NCBI GenBank assembly: GCA_036567845.1
Contig: DATCTT010000383.1
Coordinates: 1 to 5,321 of the forward strand
DNA: 5,321 nucleotides
Origin: MWAR01 sp036567845
GTDB lineage: Bacteria; Muiribacteriota; Ozemobacteria; Ozemobacterales; Ozemobacteraceae
Direction of reading: 5' to 3'
Shown here: one piece after another, positions 1 to 5,210 of the stretch
How the letters are laid out: each line of letters begins with the position of its first letter
Position numbering within the stretch: position 1 is the stretch's first letter
Notes under the pieces: generated by a model
The model's database searches: none
Seen by the model: only the letters and a program-made list of their open reading frames with translations
Told to the model about the DNA's origin: nothing
Program-made: the position numbers and the translations under genes

Positions 1-24
1 CTGATCAACCCATTCGCATTCCGA

Positions 25-43
25 GCCGGGCAGAGCCCGGTTT
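25..43 (+). terminator. Terminator-like hairpin upstream of rpsR
   Basis: CCGGGC at 26-31 and GCCCGG at 35-40 form a perfect 6-bp stem around a 3-base loop (AGA), extendable by G-U and A-U pairs at the base. TTTGT follows directly, so the U tract is short. A TGA at 2-4 could be the stop of the preceding gene; in related gene orders that would be rpsF or ssb, but no coding sequence of it is in view. The element could be a weak intrinsic terminator or attenuator before rpsR, or a processing hairpin within a ribosomal-protein transcript. The structure is visible; the function is inferred. Confidence 0.4.
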
Positions 44-52
44 GTCTGAACA

Positions 53-69
53 ATTCTGGAGGAAAGAAT
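53..69 (+). promoter_or_regulatory. rpsR Shine-Dalgarno in a small stem-loop
   Basis: GGAGGA at 58-63 is a strong Shine-Dalgarno sequence, 7 bases before the ATG at 71, and fixes the rpsR start. It is flanked by the inverted repeat ATTCT (53-57) and AGAAT (65-69), which would place it in a 7-base loop. The same geometry, with a shared CAATTCTG stretch, occurs before rplI. The stem is short and A/U-rich, so it would be only weakly stable. Confidence 0.6.
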
Positions 70-70
70 C

Positions 71-316
71 ATGGCCGAGAATGATGCCCCCCGCGAGATG
101 CGGCGCCCCCGCCACCGGAAGGTGTGCCAGTTCTGCAAGGACAAGTCCACGTTCATCGATTACAAGGACACCAACAAGCTTCGCCGCTTCATCAACGATC
201 GCGGCAAGATCGTCAGCCGCCGCACCACTGGCACGTGCAGTGAGCATCAGCGCATGCTGACCGGCGCCATCAAGCGCGCCCGCAACATCGCTCTGTTGCC
301 TTTCATCGCCGCCTGA
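71..316 (+). CDS. rpsR: 30S ribosomal protein S18
   Basis: S18 is a component of the platform of the small ribosomal subunit and binds next to S6. The 81-residue product has the usual length and the family signatures: the KVCQFCKDK segment followed by FIDYKD (residues 18-33), LRRFINDRGKI (38-47), RRTTGTCSEHQR (50-61) and the C-terminal AIKRARNIALLPF (66-78). Cys19, Cys22, Cys56 and His59 form a CxxC...CxxH set consistent with the zinc-ribbon form of S18; metal binding is inferred from this pattern. The ATG is preceded by a strong ribosome binding site. It is the first gene in view of the rpsR-DUF2232-rplI-dnaB series, and rpsF most likely lies just outside the window. Nothing is missing from the protein. 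Confidence 0.98.
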   Translation: MAENDAPREMRRPRHRKVCQFCKDKSTFIDYKDTNKLRRFINDRGKIVSRRTTGTCSEHQRMLTGAIKRARNIALLPFIAA

Positions 317-328
317 ACGGCGGGCGGC

Positions 329-351
329 CCGGGAGGCACGCTTCCTCCCGG
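329..351 (+). promoter_or_regulatory. GC-rich hairpin between rpsR and the DUF2232 gene
   Basis: CCGGGAGG (329-336) and CCTCCCGG (344-351) are perfect complements separated by 7 bases, giving an 8-bp GC-rich stem 12 bases after the rpsR stop. There is no U tract, so it is not a standard intrinsic terminator. It could stabilise or process the 3' end of the rpsR message, or lower read-through into the membrane protein gene. One arm contains an SD-like GGGAGG and the other its complement CCTCC. Confidence 0.5.
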
Positions 352-378
352 CGCCGATGCCCGACAGAGCTGAGAATA

Positions 379-1497
379 ATGAAACAGACCCTCGGACAGC
401 GTCCCGCTGGAACCGCCCTGATGGTGGCTTTCACGCTGGTGACGCTGTTCGCTTCTTTGCATACTCCGATCTTTGGAACCCTGCTGCTGGCCCTGGCGGG
501 ACTACCCGCCGTCTTCGTCGGCCTGGCCTGGGGAGGCGCCTGGTTCGTGGTGTATGCCGGTCTCACGATCGCTGGCTCGACGGCCTATGGCGGTATAGCG
601 ACCGGTATACTTCTTGTGCCGATGCTTCTCGTGCCGGCGGGGATGCTCGCATCCGCGATCAGCAGAGGCTTTCCCGCCCTGCGGTCGATCGGGCTGGCCC
701 TGGCGGGCTCGATGCTGTTCTCGTTCTGCCTCTGGAGCATCGCGCCGGTGTTCGGCGAAGCCGGCACCCGGCTCTGGCAGCTGCGGAGCGTGTTCGAACG
801 CCAGGCGGATCTCATCGAGGCCCAGATCCGGAAGATGAACGCCCAGCCGGCGGGAACGGGCACGACGGCCGCTCCGGCAGGTGGGGCTTCCCTCGCCTCG
901 GGAGCCGCCGCGCCGAACCCGGCATCAGCAGCGACAGCCGTGGCCGCCGACACCGACACCGAAGAGGCGACCGAAGCCGTGATGCGCCAGTTCCGCGAAT
1001 GGATGGGATTCGTCGCCCTGCTGGTGCCCATCACGTTCCTGTTCGGCTGGCATCTGCTGTCCCTGGCCGTCATGTATCTGGGGATCGTGACGCTGGCGCC
1101 GAATCACGGACTGAGCGTGCAACCGCTTCCCGCCTTCTCGACCTGGCGGTTCGACTGGCAGCTGATCTGGGTGTTCCTGGCCGGCTGGCTGCTGTATCAC
1201 GGCGCCGAAAACCTCGCATCGGACGAGCTGCGCCATCTCGCGCGGGTCATCGGGGCGAACTGTCTCGCGATCAGCAAACTTCTGTATCTCATCATCGGTG
1301 TTTCCCTGCTGTTCTACTTTTTCGAGAAGAACGAGATCAGCACCCCGAACCGGGTCGGTCTGTCGGTGCTCGCCCTGCTGATGACGCAGCTGCTCATCTG
1401 GGCGGGGATCGCGGACGTCTGGCTCGATTTCCGTGCACCTCCGCCTTCAAACGTGAATCAAGACGGCGATGAGTCGTCATTCTTCGATCAATTCTGA
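379..1497 (+). CDS. DUF2232 (YybS-like) polytopic membrane protein
   Basis: The 372-residue product is a multi-pass inner-membrane protein of unknown function. Hydrophobic segments lie near residues 11-27, 31-50, 52-68, 73-95, 102-122, 209-241 (possibly two), 259-274, 290-312 and 325-347. The C-terminal run from GANCLAISKLLYLIIG to the FFEKN segment resembles the conserved end of DUF2232/YybS proteins. Its place between rpsR and rplI is the main support, because that slot is occupied by this family in many bacteria. Residues 132-154 are a charged, probably helical stretch, followed by a low-complexity Ala/Gly/Thr/Pro region (155-198) ending in an acidic DTDTEEATEA. The tail is polar and acidic. 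The start is the ATG at 379; its ribosome binding site is weak (GAG at 372-374), unlike the strong sites of its ribosomal neighbours, suggesting lower translation. A 371-codon open frame from 357 on the same strand is a shadow. Confidence 0.8.
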   Translation: MKQTLGQRPAGTALMVAFTLVTLFASLHTPIFGTLLLALAGLPAVFVGLAWGGAWFVVYAGLTIAGSTAYGGIATGILLVPMLLVPAGMLASAISRGFPALRSIGLALAGSMLFSFCLWSIAPVFGEAGTRLWQLRSVFERQADLIEAQIRKMNAQPAGTGTTAAPAGGASLASGAAAPNPASAATAVAADTDTEEATEAVMRQFREWMGFVALLVPITFLFGWHLLSLAVMYLGIVTLAPNHGLSVQPLPAFSTWRFDWQLIWVFLAGWLLYHGAENLASDELRHLARVIGANCLAISKLLYLIIGVSLLFYFFEKNEISTPNRVGLSVLALLMTQLLIWAGIADVWLDFRAPPPSNVNQDGDESSFFDQF

Positions 1498-1506
1498 GGA
1501 GGAATT
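1490..1506 (+). promoter_or_regulatory. rplI Shine-Dalgarno in a small stem-loop over the upstream stop
   Basis: AATTC (1490-1494) and GAATT (1502-1506) are complementary and enclose the 7-base loop TGAGGAG. The Shine-Dalgarno GGAGG (1498-1502) overlaps loop and stem, 7 bases before the rplI ATG at 1510. The first three loop bases are the TGA stop of the DUF2232 gene (1495-1497), so ribosomes ending there would open the stem and could feed rplI translation. That coupling is inferred from the geometry. Confidence 0.6.
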
Positions 1507-1509
1507 ATC

Positions 1510-1974
1510 ATGCAGGTCCTGTTGATCCAGAACGTCGGTAGCGTTGGCAAGCGCGGCGAAACCAAGCGCGTCGCCGAAGGGTATGCCCGCAATTTCCTGT
1601 TCCCCCGCAACCTGGCCGTCCCGGTCACCCCGGGCACCATGAAGAACCTCAACCTGCTCAAGCAGTCCTGGAAGCGCCAGGAAGTGAAGGAGCAGGAGGA
1701 AGCCCGGGCTCTGGCCGCCAAGATCGACGGTCTCACCCTCAAGATCACCCGCAAGTCGGGCGAGAAGGGACGCCTGTTCGGCTCCGTCACGAACACCGAG
1801 ATTGCCGAGCTGATCGCCAAGAAGGCCGACATCCAGCTCGACAAGCGCAGCGTCGTCGTTGAGCACATCAAGGAGCTCGGCGAGCACGAAGTCACCGTCA
1901 AGCTGTTCACGGACGTCAAGGCGACCGTGAAGCTCGTCGTCCTGCCCGAGGAAGCCGCCGAAGTCACCGCCTGA
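1510..1974 (+). CDS. rplI: 50S ribosomal protein L9
   Basis: L9 is a large-subunit protein with two globular domains joined by a long helix; it projects from the base of the L1 stalk and affects frame maintenance. The N-terminal rRNA-binding domain is clear: MQVLLIQNVGSVGKRGE followed by VAEGYARNFLFPRNLAVP (residues 21-38), the family signature. A highly charged helix rich in Lys, Glu and Gln spans about residues 42-76. The C-terminal domain follows, including GRLFGSVTNTEIAELI (about 87-102) and the final EHEVTVKLFTDVKATVKLVVLPE strands. At 154 residues it is only slightly longer than the usual roughly 150, with an acidic/alanine tail. The ATG has a strong ribosome binding site. A long hairpin repeat follows the stop by about 20 bases and may mark the 3' end of this part of the transcript. 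Confidence 0.98.
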   Translation: MQVLLIQNVGSVGKRGETKRVAEGYARNFLFPRNLAVPVTPGTMKNLNLLKQSWKRQEVKEQEEARALAAKIDGLTLKITRKSGEKGRLFGSVTNTEIAELIAKKADIQLDKRSVVVEHIKELGEHEVTVKLFTDVKATVKLVVLPEEAAEVTA

Positions 1975-1996
1975 TCCATACAGGCCGGAAGGACCG

Positions 1997-2089
1997 CTCA
2001 TCACGGAGAACACGAGGAACACAGAGGTTGCACGGAGAATGCCTGTTTCTCTGTGAAACCTCCGTGTTTTTTGTGATCTCTGTGGTGAG
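1997..2089. repeat. Long segmented hairpin of CAC(G/A)GAG-type repeats
   Basis: The left arm (1997-2039) pairs with the right arm (2047-2089) without gaps around the 7-base loop 2040-2046. Of 43 positions I count 34 Watson-Crick pairs, 6 G-U pairs if transcribed left to right, and 3 mismatches (2010/2076, 2023/2063, 2030/2056). The left arm is a run of degenerate units, each starting CAC at 2002, 2011, 2020 and 2031 (spacing 9, 9, 11). The right arm has the matching GTGs at 2053, 2064, 2073 and 2082, and all four CAC/GTG pairs are intact. From memory, similar CACGGAG/CTCTGTG repeats are scattered in intergenic regions of many environmental bacteria and often yield false proteins containing TTEITKNTE-like strings; the minus strand here reads that way. 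The role is unknown. It may stabilise or end the rplI message, or be a mobile repeat. Confidence 0.8.
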
Positions 2090-2091
2090 GG

Positions 2092-2120
2092 TATTTTCCT
2101 GAAATTCCAATCGGTATGAT
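2092..2120 (+). promoter_or_regulatory. Candidate sigma-70-type promoter for dnaB
   Basis: TATGAT at 2115-2120 matches the -10 consensus at five of six positions and sits 42 bases before the dnaB ATG, just after the hairpin repeat. The -35 region at 17-base spacing (TATTTT, 2092-2097) is poor, and there is no TG extension. The stretch is more A/T-rich than its surroundings. A separate dnaB promoter would make sense if the hairpin limits read-through from rplI, but this remains a weak call. Confidence 0.3.
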
Positions 2121-2130
2121 CCGGGAAGAT

Positions 2131-2149
2131 TGCGCGATGGCGCAGGGGG
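2131..2149 (+). promoter_or_regulatory. dnaB leader: small hairpin and weak ribosome binding site
   Basis: TGCGC (2131-2135) and GCGCA (2140-2144) form a 5-bp stem with a GATG loop. GGGGG (2145-2149) directly after it is the only purine-rich candidate Shine-Dalgarno before the ATG at 2162. At 12 bases from the start, without a GGAGG core, it is a poor site compared with those of rpsR and rplI. Confidence 0.35.
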
Positions 2150-2161
2150 CGAAGTAACGCG

Positions 2162-3526
2162 ATGAGCGATGTGTTCCAGAAGGTTCCGCCCCAGAATCTC
2201 GAGGCCGAACAGGCGCTGCTCGGCTCGATGATGATGGATGTCGAGGCCGTCGTGAAGGCGATGGAGAATATCGTCGCCGATGACTTCTACCAGGCATCGC
2301 ATCGCGACATCTACCAGGCGCTGCTCAACCTGTACCAGGCGAGCAGACCCTGCGACATGGTGACCCTCCAGGAGGAGCTGCGAACCCAGAACCGTCTGGC
2401 CGATGTCGGCGGGGCCAGCTACCTGGCACAGCTCCTGAACGTCGTGCCTACGGCGGCCAACGCCGAGCACTACGCGAAAATCGTGAAGGAAAAGTCCCTG
2501 CTGCGCCAGCTGATCGGCGTCACCGGCGAGATCGCGCGCACCGCCTACGAGCCGCAGGTCGTCGCCCAGACCATTCTCGACGAGGCGCAGCAGAAGGTTC
2601 TCAAGCTTTCCGAAAAGGGAAATTCCCAAACCTACGTGCGCATCCGGGATCTCGCCTCGGAAACCTTCAAGCGGCTCGAGAAGCTGTACGAGCACAAGCA
2701 GGCCGTGACCGGCGTCGCGACGGGGTTCACGAAGCTCGACGAGATGACCTCCGGCTTCCAGCCCTCGGATCTGATCATCCTCGCGGCCCGCCCCTCGATG
2801 GGCAAAACGGCGTTCTGTCTCAACATCGCCCAGCATGTGGCCGGCGTCAACGGCCTGCCGGTGCTGATCTTCTCCCTCGAAATGTCCCGGATCCAGCTGA
2901 TGCAGCGTCTGCTCGTATCGGAGGCGCGCATCGACGGCCAGAAGATCCGCAACGGCTTTCTTGCCGACGAGGACTGGGTCAAGCTGACCACGACGGTCGG
3001 GATGCTTGCCGAGACACCGATCTTCATCGATGACTCGCCCAACATGACCCTCATGGAAATGCGCAGCAAGGCGCGGCGGGCCCGGATGCAGGAGAACATC
3101 GGCCTCATCGTCATCGACTACCTCCAGATGATGAGCCTGCAGAGCGGCGGCAGCAGCCAGGACAACCGCGTTCAGGAGATATCGGCCATCTCGCGTGGCC
3201 TGAAGGGAATCGCCCGCGAGCTGAACGTGCCCGTCGTCTGCCTTTCCCAGCTGTCGCGCGCCGTCGAATCGCGGCCCGACAAGCGGCCGATGCTGTCGGA
3301 CCTGCGTGAATCGGGCGCCATCGAGCAGGATGCCGACGTCGTCATTTTTCTATATCGAGAAGAATATTATAACCGGAACAAGGCCGAGTGCAAGAACCGG
3401 GCAGAGGTCATCATCGCGAAACAGCGCAACGGCCCGGTCGGCACCTGTCCTATGGCGTTCTTCCCGCAGTTCGCGCGGTATGACAACCTCGAAACCACGC
3501 TGTCCGAAGAATACATAGGCGAGTAG
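2162..3526 (+). CDS. dnaB: Replicative DNA helicase DnaB
   Basis: DnaB is the hexameric, ATP-driven helicase that unwinds DNA at the replication fork and recruits primase. The 454-residue product is full length (E. coli DnaB has 471) and has no intein. The N-terminal domain begins with the typical VPPQNLEAEQALLGSMM (residues 8-24) and runs to about 110; a linker helix lies near 155-180. The RecA-like motor starts at TGVATGFTKLDEMTSGFQ (183-200). It shows Walker A ARPSMGKT (209-216, with Lys215 and Thr216), the FSLEMS motif with the likely catalytic Glu240, Walker B IVIDY with Asp319, SQLSR with sensor Gln363, the DLRESGAIEQDADVV signature (380-394) and the AKQRNGP loop with Lys420 and Arg422. 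The ATG at 2162 fits the family's N-terminus, although its ribosome binding site is weak. The PAP2 gene follows after 11 bases, so the two are probably co-transcribed. Codons 395-404 are unusually A/T-rich. Confidence 0.98.
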   Translation: MSDVFQKVPPQNLEAEQALLGSMMMDVEAVVKAMENIVADDFYQASHRDIYQALLNLYQASRPCDMVTLQEELRTQNRLADVGGASYLAQLLNVVPTAANAEHYAKIVKEKSLLRQLIGVTGEIARTAYEPQVVAQTILDEAQQKVLKLSEKGNSQTYVRIRDLASETFKRLEKLYEHKQAVTGVATGFTKLDEMTSGFQPSDLIILAARPSMGKTAFCLNIAQHVAGVNGLPVLIFSLEMSRIQLMQRLLVSEARIDGQKIRNGFLADEDWVKLTTTVGMLAETPIFIDDSPNMTLMEMRSKARRARMQENIGLIVIDYLQMMSLQSGGSSQDNRVQEISAISRGLKGIARELNVPVVCLSQLSRAVESRPDKRPMLSDLRESGAIEQDADVVIFLYREEYYNRNKAECKNRAEVIIAKQRNGPVGTCPMAFFPQFARYDNLETTLSEEYIGE

Positions 3527-3537
3527 GCCCGGCCGCC

Positions 3538-4107
3538 ATGGAGACGATTCTCGCGGCCGACCGCTTCCTGTTCCACCTGTTCAACGGGATCTGGACCTGT
3601 GGCGCGTTCGATGTGGCCATGCCCCTCATCACCGATGCGAAACTGTGGGTGCCCCTGCTGCTCGCGGCCTGGCTCTGGCTGCTGCTAGGAGCAAGCGGGA
3701 AATGGCGTGCCACAGCTCTGTTGCTGCTCGTCGCGATCGGGGCCAGTGACCAGCTCAGCTCGGCCGTCGTGAAAAAGGCGGTCGGACGGAAACGCCCCTG
3801 CTGCATGGAAGCGGATGCTCGGCTGCTCGTGCCCTGCAAGGGCAGCAGATCCTTCCCCTCGTCCCATGCGGCGAACACCGCGGCGGCAGCCGCCGTCATC
3901 TGGCTTGAGACAGGAACGGCCGCCGGCATCGTCCTTACCCTGCTCTCGCTGGCTGTAGGATATTCTAGAATATATATTGGTGTGCATTACCCGTTCGATG
4001 TGCTGACGGGCTGGCTGCTGGGAATCCTGGTCGCCTGGCTCTGCGTGCGCCTCCGATGCCGGTTCTTCGGCCGGCCGGCTCCGTCCGGAGCGAAGAGCGC
4101 CGGCTGA
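3538..4107 (+). CDS. PAP2-family membrane lipid phosphatase
   Basis: This 189-residue integral membrane protein belongs to the phosphatidic acid phosphatase type 2 superfamily, which dephosphorylates lipid phosphates such as undecaprenyl diphosphate, phosphatidylglycerol phosphate or lipid A. All three catalytic motifs are intact: KKAVGRKRP (Lys79 to Pro87, K-x6-RP), PSSH (107-110) and SRIYIGVHYPFD (Ser143-Arg144, His150, Asp154), with His110 and His150 as expected catalytic residues. Hydrophobic segments lie near 25-50, 57-78, 112-122, 127-142 and 156-171; the tail is basic. The exact substrate cannot be read from the sequence. The nearby lipid A genes make an undecaprenyl or lipid A phosphate possible, but they are on the other strand. 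Three cysteines (88, 89, 100) fall between motifs 1 and 2. There is no clear Shine-Dalgarno; the ATG at 3538 is 11 bases past the dnaB stop, so translational coupling to dnaB is likely. Confidence 0.92.
   Translation: METILAADRFLFHLFNGIWTCGAFDVAMPLITDAKLWVPLLLAAWLWLLLGASGKWRATALLLLVAIGASDQLSSAVVKKAVGRKRPCCMEADARLLVPCKGSRSFPSSHAANTAAAAAVIWLETGTAAGIVLTLLSLAVGYSRIYIGVHYPFDVLTGWLLGILVAWLCVRLRCRFFGRPAPSGAKSAG
3960..3973. repeat. Perfect 14-bp palindrome inside the PAP2 gene
   Basis: ATATTCTAGAATAT is its own reverse complement. It lies inside codons 141-146 of the PAP2 gene, at the start of catalytic motif 3, and is followed by more A/T (ATATTGG). It stands out in a GC-rich gene. It could be a protein binding site, or a by-product of the local A/T-rich codons. 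Confidence 0.6.
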
Positions 4108-4125
4108 ACCGCGTCAGACCGGCGC
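4097..4125. terminator. Strong hairpin spanning the PAP2 stop, between convergent genes
   Basis: GCGCCGGCTGA (4097-4107) pairs with TCAG (4114-4117) and, after a one-base bulge (A4118), CCGGCGC (4119-4125). This gives 11 base pairs around the 6-base loop ACCGCG. The last bases of the left arm are the PAP2 stop codon. No U tract follows on either strand; the nearest T run is the short TTTT at 4145-4148. Its position between the convergent PAP2 gene and lpxK suggests a shared 3'-end or transcript-protecting structure rather than a classical intrinsic terminator. Confidence 0.5.
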
Positions 4126-4169
4126 CGCCGGCCCGCGATCTGCATTTTGCGCGGAGGGCCGGAGAGGAT

Positions 4170-5210
4170 TCAGCCTCCGCGCCGTCGAAGCGAGAGATCG
4201 ATCCCGAGGCGGCGCAGCGCGATCCCGAGGGATTCGCCCGAGCGGGGGCGCATACGGATCTCCAGCGTCCAGATGCCGTGGCGGGCGGCCGCCTCGGGCG
4301 GGATCTTGATCCGGTCTTTCGTGGTGCAGACCGGGACGGCGGCCATGCCCACGGCCGCCGAGGCGATCCCGGAAAGCGTCTTTGCATGGAATCCGTCGTG
4401 GTCACGGAAGCTGTGGATGTCGGCGACGAACCGGCCGGCCGCCGTCAGCTGGGTGGCGAACACGTCGGGCCTGGCGATCGCCGCGAACGCCAGAACCCGT
4501 TCGGGGCCCTCGTCGAGTCGCCGGTGCCGGCCGGCCGGGTCGATCCAGCCGCTCGGCATCGTGAGCATCTCGAGAATCGGCGTTTCCGGTGCGATGCCGC
4601 GGATATGCCGCTTCCAAAAATCGATCTGGGACGGCTTCGCCAGCTCGCAACGGGTCAGCGCGATCACGTGCGCATCCCGGAGCCGTTCGGGACGTTCCCG
4701 GAGGCGGCCCAGGGGAAGTGGCCGGGCATGCTCCTCCGGCATCAGGGCATCCCACAGCACGATATCGATGTCGTGGCGCAGCCGCCGGTACTGGAACCCG
4801 TCGTCGAGCAGCAGGACGTCGGGACGGAACCACTGCTCGGCGAGGCGGGCCGAGTGAGCCCGGTTCTTGCCGACCAGCACCGGAACCTCGGGGAACAGCG
4901 ATGCAAGCAGCCGCGCTTCATCCGTCAGGGTTTCGGGATGCGGGCCGGGACCGGTCAGAAGATAAAATCCGCGCTCCCACGGACTGCGATACCCGCGGGT
5001 GAGGACTGCCCGGCCTGCGGGCAGGGCAGGGTCGGCGAGGAGTTCGAACAGAAACGGGGTTTTCCCGGTGCCGCCGACCGAGAGGTTACCGATGCTGATC
5101 ACCCGGGCGGCCGGATTCTCGATGAGAAACGGAAACGTCAGGAAAAAACGGTGTTCGATGCTGGCGAGAGAAGCATACAGCTGGGCGAGACGATACAGGA
5201 TTCTGCTCAC
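4170..5210 (-). CDS. lpxK: Tetraacyldisaccharide 4'-kinase (lipid A biosynthesis)
   Basis: LpxK transfers the gamma-phosphate of ATP to the 4' position of tetraacyldisaccharide 1-phosphate at the inner face of the inner membrane, giving lipid IVA. With the GTG start at 5210 the product is 346 residues (E. coli LpxK has 328). Visible in order: a hydrophobic N-terminal anchor region (about 15-32), the P-loop SVGGTGKT (44-51, with Lys50 and Thr51), TRGYR (71-75), DDGFQ (136-140, followed by Tyr where His is more usual), FAAIARPDVF (242-251), FRDHDGF (268-274) and TTKD (296-299). These match the family signatures. I chose GTG because GGGAGG lies 7 bases upstream and the start overlaps the preceding stop as GTGA. 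The in-frame ATG at 5225 would add five residues (MGGGG) and has no ribosome binding site. The gene converges on the PAP2 gene, 62 bases away. Its presence implies a lipid A-containing outer membrane. Confidence 0.96.
   Translation of the reverse strand: MSRILYRLAQLYASLASIEHRFFLTFPFLIENPAARVISIGNLSVGGTGKTPFLFELLADPALPAGRAVLTRGYRSPWERGFYLLTGPGPHPETLTDEARLLASLFPEVPVLVGKNRAHSARLAEQWFRPDVLLLDDGFQYRRLRHDIDIVLWDALMPEEHARPLPLGRLRERPERLRDAHVIALTRCELAKPSQIDFWKRHIRGIAPETPILEMLTMPSGWIDPAGRHRRLDEGPERVLAFAAIARPDVFATQLTAAGRFVADIHSFRDHDGFHAKTLSGIASAAVGMAAVPVCTTKDRIKIPPEAAARHGIWTLEIRMRPRSGESLGIALRRLGIDLSLRRRGG

Noticed and set aside
585..1073. 162-codon minus-strand open frame inside the DUF2232 gene
   Set aside because: It is an antisense shadow with no ribosome binding site or domain. 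Its alanine-rich part is simply the complement of the low-complexity linker.
357..1472. 371-codon open frame on the plus strand overlapping the DUF2232 gene almost completely
   Set aside because: Its product is Arg/Gly/Pro-rich without domains, typical of a shadow frame in GC-rich DNA. The frame from 379 gives well-formed membrane helices and fits the conserved gene order. It also lacks a well-placed ribosome binding site.
1997..2089. CRISPR array or phage/IS terminal repeats as an explanation of the CAC(G/A)GAG repeats
   Set aside because: The units are about 9-11 bases with no unique spacers, are arranged as one inverted pair, and have no transposase or cas gene nearby.
1964..2836. 290-codon minus-strand open frame covering the rplI-dnaB spacer and the start of dnaB
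   Set aside because: Most of it is antisense to dnaB. Its part over the spacer reads TTEITKNTE and LCVPRVLRD, the translation of the hairpin repeat, a common source of false proteins.
3532..3541. GCCGCCATGG around the PAP2 start, resembling a eukaryotic Kozak sequence
   Set aside because: This is a coincidence in GC-rich bacterial DNA; every neighbouring gene is bacterial.
3820..3850. Hairpin CTGCT...GCCCT/AGGGC...AGCAG inside the PAP2 gene
   Set aside because: It lies within coding sequence, has a 3-base bulge and is built of common G/C-rich codons; nothing links it to regulation.
4200..4230. Direct repeat GATCCCGAGG at 4200 and 4221
   Set aside because: It is a short repeat inside lpxK, explained by recurring Leu/Gly/Ile codons near the C-terminus; no flanking element.
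4147..4857. 236-codon plus-strand open frame antisense to lpxK
   Set aside because: It has Arg/Ser-rich low-complexity composition, no recognisable domain and complete overlap with a confidently identified lpxK on the other strand.
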